Shown one piece after another: positions 37,592-48,782 of a stretch of 64,000 nucleotides of DNA. Each line of letters begins with the position of its first letter. Position 1 is the stretch's first letter. The DNA lies in contig NC_037673.1 of NCBI RefSeq assembly GCF_003255815.1, positions 4,955,840 to 5,019,839 on the forward strand, written 5' to 3'. The notes beneath the pieces were generated by a model. That model was not told the origin of the DNA. It saw nothing but the letters and a program-made list of their open reading frames with translations, and did not search any database. This DNA is from Theropithecus gelada (taxonomy: Eukaryota > Chordata > Mammalia > Primates > Cercopithecidae). Both the position numbers and the translations under genes were made by a program.

Positions 37592-39369
37592 TTAATATAA
37601 AATAAAATACAAACCCAGTATAGACATTTCTCCAAGTCCGGCCTTCCATTGCTTTCCATTGTCATTTGCTTGGTATCCAAATGCTGTCATGTGGCCTCCA
37701 TGGCCCTCCAGGACCTGCTACTGCCTCCTCCAGTGTCTTCACGGACCCTGTCCTAGCAGCCCTCATTCCTGCCACACTGAAGACCTCCTTGCCCTGCTGT
37801 CACCATAACCTTTCACTGTTGACTTCCTGCACAGCCTATCTTAACATCTACCCCTTCTTGGGACACATTTGTTTGTCATTCCTCTTCATAGCCATTCTTA
37901 ATGTCCAGGGAGGCCCTTGATTGGGTCTGACTGGGTGCACGGGCTTGTGGTGCCTGGCCCATGGGCCCCACATGGTGTCTGTGACAGGGATAACAGGCTT
38001 TCCTTCATTCCCTTCAACACAGCGAATGCCGTGGATAGAGGGAAAGGCACAGGCGGTGCGTCTCACAGGAATGGAAGCCACAATGACCCTGTGAGTCTAG
38101 GGGACCCAGTGGAGGACACAGAGGTGGAGGGCACCTTGACAGGCCATTTCCTGGCCTGTGTGCAGGTGGCAGGAAAAGGCTCTGATGGTGTCACGGTTTT
38201 CTTGCTCTTTTTAAATTTATGAGATGTAATTCCTAACATTGGTTTTCTGGTGATGGCACTGGCACATTCTTAGCTCGATAGGTGTGGCACTGAACCTGAG
38301 GACAGTTAGGAGTCACTGCCTCGTGTGGCTGTGTGTTCCCAGCTTCCTTTCTCGGTTCCCTCACACAAGTCCTTTGTGTGAGAAGAAAATATTCAGTGGG
38401 CAAAGTGGCCTCCTGCCCAGGACGAAACCCTCAGAGCTCCTTCATGCTGTTTCCTCATGATCTGCAAACCAGTCTCTTTCGTTCCCTTAAAATATGTGGT
38501 TTCATTCTTGCTGTCCCTTCATCACCGTGTCTCTCTTCAGCACTGTCAGAAAAGAGCTGGCCAGAGAGAACCCCAGGCCGGATTTCGGGAGCGCAGATGG
38601 TCAGGTCTGTCCTGGAGCTTGGATGCTATGAGAGGGGGTTTCTGTGTCCTGAGATCATGAGCAACTGTGTTTCTATCCTTGTCTGTGCCTTTCCAATGTG
38701 CTTGCAGTGAGCTTGCATTCCTTTCCTTTAAAAGGTTAAGAGTTTACTATATTGCTGAGGCAGGGGCCACATACAGGGCAAGACTGCCAAATTGAGCGTT
38801 TGGTAAAAAAGCAACCAGTGGACATATTAGTTAGATACTTGGAGTGACCAAATGAACCCTTAGGTCTGGACGTAAAGGAAGCAACACCGGAGACTTGCCA
38901 TCCTGTGGTATCTTTGCCAACACAGCCCATCTTTACTCTAACAGCTGAGGGGCCCTTTCCTGGGAGCTTTGAACTCCCAGAACCACTGACCCACTGGGGC
39001 TTGTGGACATACAGAGAGGTGGGGGGTGGAGGCCGCAGGTCCATGTGCGTGAGCCCTGTGTCCTGGGAAATGGGGAGCCTTGGAGAATTTCAAATATTAT
39101 AGTAGTGCTGTGTGTTCATGTTCACACCGAAAACACTCCTTCTCGGCAGCAGAGTGGAGATTGGCTTTTATCAACTCAGACTCAGAAGCTAGGGGACAAT
39201 TAAGGAGCAATGCCTGTGAAAAATGACAGGGATCTCATATTGGAGTTCTGCAAAGAACCAGAACCAATTGGTTGTGGATGTGCCTGTGTGAGGTAAAGGC
39301 TGTCTTGGTTGCAATCCTCTATAAAACTTCTAAATAAAACTAACTTTAATTCTTTAAAAGCTTGCCTTT

Positions 39370-39726
39370 TCTTTAGCTGACAAGAGACAAACGAAGGAAT
39401 TGGCTTATGTGATTGTGGGAACTGGCAAGTCCAAAATCTGCAGGACAGATCAGTGGACCAGAAATCCAGGAAGGAGTTGCAGTTTTGCAGTTCAAGCCCG
39501 AAGCCCAGAATTCCCTCCTTCTGGGGAGACCTCCCTCTATTCAGGCCTTCAACAGATTGGATAAGGTCCACCGCCATTATGGGAGTCATCAACTTGACGC
39601 AAAGCCTACAGATTTGAATGTTTATCTCACCTAAATGTGCTTTCACAGAAATGTCTAGAATAACACTCAGCTAAATAGCTGTCTACTGCAGTCTAGACAA
39701 GTTGACATATCAAATTAACCATCACA
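39370..39726 (-). mobile_element. LTR-like repeat (ERVL/MLT2 type), minus, truncated
   Basis: Read on the minus strand it begins TGTGATGGTTAATTTG, with 'gttgaaggcctgaatagagg', 'gaattctgggcttcgggctt' and 'aagccaattccttcg', in the order of a familiar LTR-like primate repeat that I place near MLT2. The end after 'aattcctt' is missing. Confidence 0.55.
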
Positions 39727-39901
39727 GACCTGGACACAGCCACCATGAATGTCAGATACACAGGAGGGAGTAGCTTTGCTGGAAAATCGGGAAGCAGAGT
39801 CTGTGTGATTTGGGGGGGTCAGAAAAAGGCTGGAGGATGAAGCCAGGGGCATCCCACTTCTGGGATCATAGGAAGGGCAGGTGACAGGAAAGGAAGAGGG
39901 A

Positions 39902-40032
39902 GCAAAGATGGGGACCACTGGACCGAGATGTCTGTAATCAATGGTTTCTATGGCTGTGGAGCACAGCAGAGAGGATGCGGGTGTTGACACCAGACAGAAG
40001 AGAAGACGTCTTACTCTGATGAAAAAAGTAGA
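39902..40032 (-). repeat. Copy 1 of an unnamed diverged repeat
   Basis: The 103 bp at 39930-40032 align without gaps to 42274-42376 with nine mismatches. GCAAAGATGGGGACCACTGG is also shared upstream (39902 here, 42222 in the other copy). The family is not recognised; strand is assigned by analogy with the neighbouring repeat. Confidence 0.7.
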
Positions 40033-42221
40033 TAGAGGGAAAAATTATTTTTAAAAAATGCACACACGTACCTGAAACATTTATGTTCACTTAAAAGACA
40101 TAATGTGCATTCATTTGCTAATTATTTTAATTATGAGCCGAACTGTTTTTTGAGTAGAGTCTGCCTGTGGAAGGATCTAAGTAGGTTATTTCATAGAACA
40201 TGCTCATTGCATATAATTTCCAGTTTGAGTTTCTTTAAAGAAGGATGAAACTTGTCCCATTTATCTGAGTGGGAAGTCATTTTAAAATTTTTATGTTTCC
40301 TCAATATTTTACTTTTGTCTCAGCCACACCTAATTTGACAGCAATGCCATTTAATGACTGGTCTCAGCTGACTCATTCCAAAGATTTTACTTCGTTTTCA
40401 CAGAAACAGCTTTTCTTTTCTAATGCTCGTGTTTCATAGAGCTACACCAAATTTAATTATATTACATAATTCCAATAACAAGTTCAGCTGCCATAAACAG
40501 ATTGGAGGACAGACTCAGCCCATTCCCTACGAGCCTTGGAGTGGCAGCAGAAGGATGCTGACATCCCTGGGCAAGGCTGGCACCTCACCCACTGGCGCTC
40601 AGCATGGTGTGGGCGGCCGCCAATGTGCTTTGCCAAGGGATGAAGAGGCGCAGTGAGTCTCATGTGTCAGTTCAGGATGACTAAAGAAGAGTTTCTAACG
40701 AGGCTGGAAGTAAACCAGTAGGCAAGGAGGAGCCCATCCAGGCAGCACATCTAGTGTCCAGAGATGAACGGAGCAACAGGTAGAGAGCCACTAGCACAGA
40801 AATAGATCCAGAGAATACTCTAGTGCTCTGCCCTCCAGAGAGTACAAAGCCGAGGCTTCTCGCACAGGAAGTTCTATACCCACTGGAAAACCACTTGTGT
40901 GCTTCCATGTCGGGGTAGCAGAAGAACGTTTGTACCCTGAACAGTTATCAGTACATCCATTACAACCTTCTATGTCCAAATACAATGGAAGTTTAAGATC
41001 TTGCCCTGAGGGTAGGACATCCTTGGCTAGGAATATCTCCACAGTTCTTAAGCTGAGTTGTTTAGGAGGCTTGAAAGGACGTTAATATTGGAGATCTTTA
41101 CCTTTACTTTTCAGATATCTGTATTTCAATATTGGAAGAGTCAGTATATAAGGAAGCAGCTGTGGTCCATCCCCAGTCTGAAACCCCTTTCGTTCTGGGA
41201 GGGTCCCTCTTTGAGAAGGAACTCAAGCTTCCATGACTTTGCACTCACAGAGGCTAAGTCATGCGCTGTGGGCCAGCAGCCTGCTGCAGACACGCTCTCC
41301 AAAATCACGAGGGCTGTGCAGAACCAGAGAGCCTGCTCCTCAGAGGAGCTCAGATGGGCTTTGCTGAGATGCTAATGACAGGGAATGAAAGCATCTGTTT
41401 TCCTCCGGAAGAATCGATTGACCAGACTCCCCCGCCCTCCCCAGTTTTTTTATTGGCACATCCTAGTTAGTCCTCATAATGGTTGAAAAATAAAATTAGT
41501 ACAACTTTAATACAAGAAATTGAGGCCACAAAGGGGAAGGGAGGATAGCTCAGAACTTTTGTGGTCAGTCTCGGGGATTTTCTGAAGAACTGGATGTTAC
41601 ATTTCCAAAATCATGTTTCCAAAGCTGCCAGTCATCCAGGTCCCCGGGGCTTTGCACAATTTCAGATTCCTGACCTCTAACCCCTAGAGAGCCAAGGCCA
41701 TCTGATTTCCGGTTCATACAGAACAGGAGCGAGACCAGGAATGTGCAGGTGTTTGTGAGCCCACAGCAGCCGCACCTCTGTGCTACTGTTGGGCATGAGA
41801 ACTTGGATGTTAAGCCTGGTAAAGAGGGAGTTACCTCTTACTCAGACAGGGCTCAACCTCAGATGAATTAGGTCTAGATCGTTAGGTTGCCTACCCGTGT
41901 GTTACCACCCCAGGAGTTTTTAGTCCACAGCAAAGTTAAGTTATTTGTAGTAGAAACCGTTGGCTCAATGGGTGGGTGTTGAAGGGGCACAGAAGCAGCA
42001 AGGGAGAGGTGCCCTTCCAGCACAGAAACCTGAAGAGGGTGAAATACTCCTGTTCTTTTGAGCAGGGCAGGAATGATTCTGATTGTGACAGTAGTGCTGT
42101 TTTGAAGAGGGGACTGGCAGTACAATGTGCTTCTCCTTGCTTCTGGGAGCTCAGTCTCCACATACAGAAGACAAGGCTGGTAAATGTGATCAATGCTGGA
42201 GCCCTTCCCGGTGCATAGAGG

Positions 42222-42376
42222 GCAAAGATGGGGACCACTGGCTCTGCATGCCCTTTACCCACGAGACATAGAGGTCTGTAAGCAATGGCGTATATGGCTG
42301 TGGAGCACAGCAGAGAGGATGCAGGAGTCAACACCAGACAGAAGAGAAGACCTCTTACTCTGATGAAAAAAGTAGA
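42222..42376 (-). repeat. Copy 2 of an unnamed diverged repeat
   Basis: This copy has about 25 extra bases between the two conserved blocks compared with 39902-40032. A 185-codon minus-strand frame (41936-42493) crosses it but is not conserved in the other copy, so I do not call it a gene. Confidence 0.7.
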
Positions 42377-45300
42377 GTGCCTTGCTCTTTCTTCCAGTCG
42401 TCCCTGGAAAGTGGGCAGAGGGGCAGCCTCCCAAGAACCAGAGCACTGTTGCCATTTAGAGTTGACTGGTTTCCCTTTTAAAAGGGAATGCAAAAGCCCC
42501 CACGGTTCTGTAGAGGAACCCTCTGCTGAGGGGTTTTTGTTGAAAGAGGGAATTACTGAGGCTGTCTGTTTTGAAAAGCAAGGTCAGTTTCTTTGGTCTG
42601 TGTGTCTCATAATTCCATGTTCCTGTCTTTCCCCCATCACTGAAAGCTCTGTAGATCATACTGATTCCTTTGAAGATAAGATCTGATGACAGGATGGTGA
42701 GACAGGAAAACCTGGTAAAAATGGCATGCTGGCCTCAGAGTAGTAACTCCTCACACACCTTTGGCTCCTCACAGTCGCTGAAGTTGATGCCCACAGCGCC
42801 GCCTTTGCGGGGAGCTTTGATGCCCTCAGTTTGGCTTTGTGTGCTTCAGCAAAGAAATCCTGCATTTAGAGGTGAAAACAATTCAGTGTCTGTCTGGCTC
42901 ATTGTAAATCTCTCCTTCGGTTTCACAAGTCAGGCAAAGTGGTTTGACTTTGAGGCTCAAGAAAATGAAGTGATTGTCAAGTTGCAAGCTTCCAAATGCT
43001 CACAGCGAGCCCTGAGGTGCTGGGCCCTGATCCTTACCAACCAGTCATCAGAAATGGACTCTCAGTTCCCATGTGAAAAACCAGACCAGACCCTGGCATT
43101 AACTCCTAGATGGACACCTCCCAGGAGACAGTCTGAGGGTACTGCCCTGCCAGGCAGTGTCAGGAGCATCTCTGAAAACCAACTGCGGCTGGGAGGGATG
43201 GGCTGGAATGTTGCTGTCATTTCTGATGTCCTGACTGCTGGGTTTTTGGAGGATGTGATTTCTGATGTACTGACTGGTGGACTTTAGGAGGATTTGGAGA
43301 CTGCAGTGCATTGCTCCAGAAGGCATCGTGTGTGGGCACGGTGCAATCTGTCTAATAACTCGTTCTACCTGTTGTGCTCATTTGTGTACTTGGTCATGGA
43401 GATCATTGTTTATTTCAGAGCTGGACTTCTACCTTTGAACTTGCTTGAAGTGTAGCTGGCACCAGGTGATACTGATGAAGCATCCTTTGTCCTAGGCCCA
43501 TAGTAAATCCCCAAGCCAGCCGAGGAGGACGACAAGCTAAAAAGACCCTTGGCCACCTGTCAGACAGGCTTAGGACATCAGTGTCTCCCAAGTTCTGCTG
43601 ATCTTGGGTTCTGTGCTTTCAGCTTACAGCTGGCCTGCACTCCTAGTTAATTTGTTAACTAATGTTTACCCTGTGGAAGAGGCAGATTTTTCCAGTTGTC
43701 ATCTGTTTATTGTTGAATGTGCATTGTTATCTTTAAAACATTCAATTTACTTACATTAGATCTTAAATTATACACGTGAAGATGCTGCTATTTTATATGA
43801 AGACAAGGTTGTTGTGTCTTCAAAAACCAAGCAATATTGATCCTGTCAGACCACGTTGGCAGCTGTCTTGACCCCTGGGTCATTGAGTCTGCAGTGTGTG
43901 AGTATCTGGGTATAGCCAGTGACATGAACGGTTTCATTTAGAACAGCCTACTGGGAAGTTGTGACCCACACACCAGCATGCGGAAGTCAGGAGTCCCCAT
44001 GTGTTAACTCCGATGCTGAAGAGGCACGGCGTAATGAATGCTGTGTTCTAATGTTGCATCTCACGGCATCCAGCACCCACCCCTCTGGACTAAATCCAGC
44101 TGGCAGCTGGAGCCCTGACACTCATCAATGCCTCGTGTAGGCTTGTGCCATGACAAGGATTCTGCCCCACTGTTGTTCTCTGTCTTTATTGTGTTATGAG
44201 AGATTCCTGTGTAGGATTCCTAGAGTTATTCTTGAAAATAGAACCACAGAGTGCTGGATGGTGAAATTTCAAAAAGAATCAGCAGACAAAAGACCCTGAA
44301 ACTAAATTCTGAAAGTGAGGCTCAGGGAGACGTGCTGATGTGAAAGCCGCAGGCAGAACACGGCTGCCCTGGTGGGGCTTGGCCCTAGGCAGCAGCTGGG
44401 GTCCAGCCCAGGGCTGGCCTCTGCGTCTGAGCTGTCGTTAGGACACATAATCTGCTGGTGTGGTGCGTCATGACAAGGGACTTTACTAAACCCTTTTTGG
44501 AAAGTGGTATTTTCAAAGAAAGCATTACATGCAAAAGCCAAAATGTCATTTAAATTTTTTTTAATGGGGAAGAGGGAGTCATTTTGTTGAGAAATGACTA
44601 AAGACTGTTTGGCATTAGGGATATTGCATATTGATTAGATGGTACCAGGAAATCCTGGGTAGACTGTTAAGTGAAGGCTATAAACCCCGTCACTTTTCTG
44701 GGCAGTGTTGAGAGCCACAAAGGCGCACCCTGGGAGGGAGCCTTGGCAGTGGAGGTCCTGAGGGTCAGTGGGAACTGCGTCTCCAGAGTCCTGCCTTGGA
44801 AACTGACTGATTTGGGTAATACCAGCCACTTTGCATTCTTCCAGTTGGTGGACTTAGGAAAACCAAGACAAAGCAAGAACCCTTGTGACCACTGGTGAGC
44901 TACTGAACACAGCTTGTTACCGTTCGTGGAACCCTCAGACATTAGCACAGAAGCTTGCGTGGATTTTGACTCATTCGTGAGCTGAAATGAAGACATTCCC
45001 CTAAAGCTCGGTTTTTTTAACAAAACAGACATTCGGTGTTTCCAGACGTGGTATGAAGGAGCTTTGTTCAGGAGGACTGTTTTAATGATGTGCAGCTAAG
45101 AGAGAAGGCAGAGAATGGATCCACCCAGTTGGAACGTCTTAAGGTGGTGGAGACAGAAGACTTAACGAGGCGGTGTGAAAAGCTCTTGAACAGCCAACAC
45201 AGTGTAGAACACCCATTGTAATTTATAAGGCTGCATGATTGAGAGAGCAAATGTAAGAAATGGGAGGAAAGTTAAAAACAACAGGAAAGCACACAGAAGC

Positions 45301-46047
45301 GGCCACAGAGTAACCGAGAGGCTTTACCGGCAGAATTATCACAGCCAGGAAGCCAATAATCAGTCTTTCATAATGAGGATATGTAATTTAGGTAGCTTAA
45401 CATGGAATTAAAGAAAAAACACTAATCTTGTTGACACTGAAAAATTGAAGCATTATCACAATCCATGTAGGGCAACTCCTACAACCCTGACATGTTTACT
45501 TTTTATGTAGACACAATTTACATTTTAGTCTTTTTATAATTTTCTTAAAACTACAATTGTATCTTTTCCGTAAAAACACTTGGTGCAAAATAGTTCAAAG
45601 CTTCTACAAACCAAAGAATGTAAAACTATCATGGTGCTCGATCTGAAAGCCGTAAGTCATGTGGTGTGTTCGGGGTGGAATCAATTCTGTTTCCCATCAA
45701 TTTCCCGCTCCTTCGAGGTTCTGCCACCTAATTCATCCTCGGGATTTTCAGAAGAGTCCAAACCTTGGCTCTAAAATTACTTGAGTCACAGACTCCCTGG
45801 AGAACTTGAGGAGAGTCCCTCATCATTTTGCTCAGAAATCACGTCCAGCCAGGCATGCATAGAACTGGGGCAGTTTCAGGATATTCCTGGATCTCCTGGA
45901 GCTTGAGGTCCGAACCTTTTTGTCTGTATTTTCTTACTTAGATATCTGCATACCTCGATCCAGATTGTGTAATTAGAGAAACACTGAAATGTGTTTATAA
46001 AGGCTTTGAAGTATAAGAAAAACGCTTGTTTTGGACAATGAATTTTT

Positions 46048-46379
46048 ATTTTTATTTATTTATTGTATTCTATTCTATTTTTTGAGACAGAGTCCCGCTC
46101 TGTCACCCAGGCTGGAGTGCAGTGGTACAATCACAGCTCACCACTGCCTTGACTCCCTGGGCTCAAGTGATCCTCCTGAGTAGCTGGGACTTCAGTTGTA
46201 TATCTCCTCACCCAGCTAATTTTTGTAATTTTTGTGTGGGAGACAGGGTTTTGCCATGTTGCCCAGGCTGATCTCAAGCTTCTAGGCTTAAAAGTCCTCC
46301 TCCTAGGATTATTCCTCCTGCCTCAGCCTGGAATTACAGTGCTGGGATTACAGGCATGAGCCACCACACCCAGCCTAGC
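46048..46379 (-). mobile_element. Alu element, minus, with 12-bp target-site duplication
   Basis: A long T/TTTA-rich tail precedes 'tgagacagagtcccgctctg'; the body ends 'ccaccacacccagcc'. CAATGAATTTTT flanks it at 46036-46047 and 46380-46391. It lies about 1.9 kb upstream of the TSR3 exon. Confidence 0.93.
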
Positions 46380-47699
46380 CAATGAATTTTTTGAATGCTG
46401 AATAAAACTTGCATATACCGCCTGCTCTTGACCATGTTAAAAATATGTTTACACACAGACAGCACCGGAAGCAGGAGTGAGGAAATCATCGCAGTGATGT
46501 TCGTAGGAGGAATCGTGGTAGATTTCCCTTCTCCTTTCTGTCTCTCTCTGTGTAACTTGGGTCCACAAATGCCATCCTCGAGAATACTTCTCCCAGGTGC
46601 CGTGGCTGCTGCCAGAGGCACCTCCGGAGTTCCTGGCCAAGCTCCCTGGGCTTCTGCTTTGACACCTAAACCTGAGGGTGACTGTGGGATTCAGTGTGGG
46701 AGCACAGGATGGAGGGTCAAAGGAGAAGCCTGGGCATCTTCACAAGTCCTCGGGTTTACCCTGAGATTCAGGAGCAAGTCACTGTTGCCCTAACTCTACT
46801 CAGCAATGCTGTAGAGTGGAACACAGGATGCCCCTGCCCTGGGTCCTCAGCACAGACACAGCTGCAGGCAGAGCCTTGCAGGCAACCCCTAGGTGGGACC
46901 CTTGGTGCCCTGCACTGATGTGCTGCAAGGAGGTGGTGAGGAAGCCAGCTCCCCTCCCATCCCCTTGTGACTGGCCCACAGGGGGTTGCACAGGGAAATT
47001 AACATGAATGGAAATCGTCAAGTCCTCAGAAGTGACTCCAGGAGGGAGCTCAAGCCCTCCGTCCCAGTGAGTCCCTGTTATGGGGCCATGATTCCCCCTT
47101 CTTCTTGACAACCTCTCCAAGGTGCACACCAAGTCCTCCTGCAGATGGGCTTGTGCAAAACCAGCTGAGGCTTGGTAGACACACTCAGGCACAGTGTCTC
47201 GATCAAAGGTGGCCCCACTGGACAAAGCCTGGCTCCAACTTCACTCCGCACCCCATCACCTGACAACGTGCATGTTGACGGGGTATGCTTTTATCACCAG
47301 GAAAGAAAAACACATTTACAAGCATCCACAGCTGCTAACAAATTGAAAGAAAGATACTCTGACATCTTGAGCCTCCTGCTGGAAGAATGTGTGATCACTT
47401 ACGAAATAATCGTATGAGAAAGTTGAACCAGAATCTGAAGAAGCCTCTAGAACAAACTACTAAAGAATTAAAAATAGAGGACAGAAGAACACAAAAACCA
47501 ACATCACAGAGATGTAATTCCAAGAATCCTGTAATGAGCAAAAAATCAGCTTCCACGCTGTGGAAGACCCAGTAAGGGAAAGATCCTCTGTCTTTAACAA
47601 ATACATCGAACATAAAAATAAACAAAATTTAAGGGAAAGCCTAAAGCCTGCAAGAGAAGATGTGAATCTGTTGCACAATCTGGAGTTTATTTGGATTCC

Positions 47700-47985
47700 T
47701 CAAACAAACATATCAAATTAGGATATTGATGACACAGCTGGGAACTGGAACACTAACTCTTCAGGGATGTTAAAGAATCATTAATGCTCTAGATGTTATG
47801 ATGATATTATGGTTATGTTTTTAAAAAATCCTTATTTTTTAGAGATTCATATGAGATATTTTCAAGTCTGGAATCACCTTCAAAATGCAGTAGGGGTTGG
47901 GGACATACACTGAAATTGTGAAAGTTGAGTGGACAGGAACCCATAGATGTTTTGTATTTTATATGTTTGAAATTTTGCATTTTTT
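47700..47985. mobile_element. Ancient repeat of unassigned family
   Basis: 'gatattatggttatgttttt', 'ccttattttttagagattca' and 'atatgtttgaaattttgcat' are phrases of a common old mammalian repeat. I cannot name the family. It lies just upstream of the TSR3 exon region. Confidence 0.4.
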
Positions 47986-48283
47986 AAAAAAGAAGAGAAC
48001 AGACACACTGTGCCGAATAGGGTTCTTTCCAAGTCCACTGGAACCCAAAAGCCAGAGGAAGGGAAAGAATGGCATAGCATGAATCAGGATCAGGAAGGTG
48101 AGAAACAGCAGGGGCAGGAAGACTCTGGTAGGAGAGCTCACTCGGGAACAGTGGAACTGAAAATAACTGCACACACATGACCGTGGCTGGGAAATCTTGC
48201 CACCACCTCCACATCAGGTGTGGGGCCGCTTCTGTCAAAGTGATGGAGCCATCCCTCACCGAGGTCTCTTTGTCCCTGCCCAG

Positions 48284-48485
48284 CTGGTCCGTGGGGAACT
48301 GGAGTGCCTGCAGTCGGACGTGCGGTGGGGGTGCCCAGAGCCGCCCCGTGCAGTGCACACGGCGCGTGCACTATGACTCGGAGCCAGTCCCGGCCAGCCT
48401 GTGCCCACAGCCTGCTCCCTCCAGCAGGCAGGCCTGCAACTCTCAGAGCTGCCCACCGGCATGGAGCACCGGGCCCTGGGCAGAG
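48284..48485 (+). CDS. ADAMTS16: ADAMTS16 exon: TSR3 and start of TSR4
   Basis: The 202-nt exon follows acceptor ctttgtccctgcccag and ends at GAG|gtaacc, entering in phase 2 and leaving in phase 0. It encodes a complete TSR that starts SWSVGNWSAC and ends QSCPP, followed by the first residues of TSR4 (AWSTGPWAE). All six cysteines are visible (CSRTC pair, VQC, SLC, QAC, QSC). CSRTCGGG fits the CxxS/TCxxG consensus for O-fucosylation by POFUT2, tryptophans precede the first cysteine as in C-mannosylated TSRs, and NWS is an N-glycosylation sequon. The frame is also open 36 codons upstream of the acceptor, but the phase and the TSR start fix the boundary. Confidence 0.92.
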
Positions 48486-48587
48486 GTAACCTGGGCGGAG
48501 TTGGCATGGGTGGTGGCAGGGCCCCTGCATGATCTGCTGTGTTGCACGTGGCCCTTGCTGGGTGCTGATCCTGACTCTTCTGTGCAG
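48486..48587 (+). other. ADAMTS16: Very short 102-bp intron, in frame and stop-free
   Basis: The intron starts gtaacc and ends cttctgtgcag. Its length is 34 codons exactly, and reading through it in the frame of the flanking exons meets no stop, so retention would insert 34 residues between the WAE and CSH of TSR4. The insert would carry a CC pair and hydrophobic residues, which would be expected to disturb the TSR disulfides. Removal restores the standard WxxC spacing, so normal splicing is strongly favoured as the functional form. Confidence 0.9.
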
Positions 48588-48782
48588 TGCTCACACACCT
48601 GTGGGAAGGGCTGGAGGAAGCGGGCAGTGGCCTGTAAGAGCACCAACCCCTCAGCCAGAGCGCAGCTGCTGCCCGACACTGTCTGCACCTCAGAGCCCAA
48701 GCCCAGGATGCATGAAGCCTGTCTACTTCAGCGCTGCCACAAGCCCAAGAAGCTGCAGTGGCTGGTGTCCGCCTGGTCCCAG
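48588..48782 (+). CDS. ADAMTS16: ADAMTS16 exon: most of TSR4 and start of TSR5
   Basis: The 195-nt exon (65 codons, phase 0 at both ends) runs from TGC after tgtgcag to CAG before gtaggt. It begins CSHTCGKGW, an O-fucosylation-type CxxTCxxG motif, and carries the remaining TSR4 cysteines (VAC, TVC, EAC, QRC). It ends with a KPKK linker and the tryptophan segment of TSR5 (LQWLVSAWSQ). The exon break just before the first TSR cysteine is shared with the exons on either side, a modular TSR exon design. The 3' neighbour is 2.2 kb away. Confidence 0.92.

Larger units (their letters stand above)
8235..48283 (+). other. ADAMTS16: 40-kb ADAMTS16 intron between TSR2 and TSR3 exons
   Basis: The donor is gtaagaag and the acceptor ccctgcccag. 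The intron is dominated by transposon remains, listed separately. Stretches where I recognise neither gene nor repeat family include 8240-9200, 9770-12740, 13700-17780, 22140-23430, 24600-25580, 25900-27390, 29200-30480, 30700-33470, 34000-35060, 37620-39370, 40040-41900 and 42500-46030. None has a convincing exon; open frames there are short and lack domain motifs. Confidence 0.8.

Noticed and set aside
41936..42493. 185-codon minus-strand frame
   Set aside because: It crosses a diverged repeat, is not preserved in the sister copy at 39902-40032, and shows no domain.
48177..48283. Upstream extension of the TSR3 exon with an in-frame ATG
   Set aside because: The frame is open, but the acceptor ctgcccag, the phase match to 8234 and the TSR start argue that this is intron; an alternative first exon would need transcript evidence.
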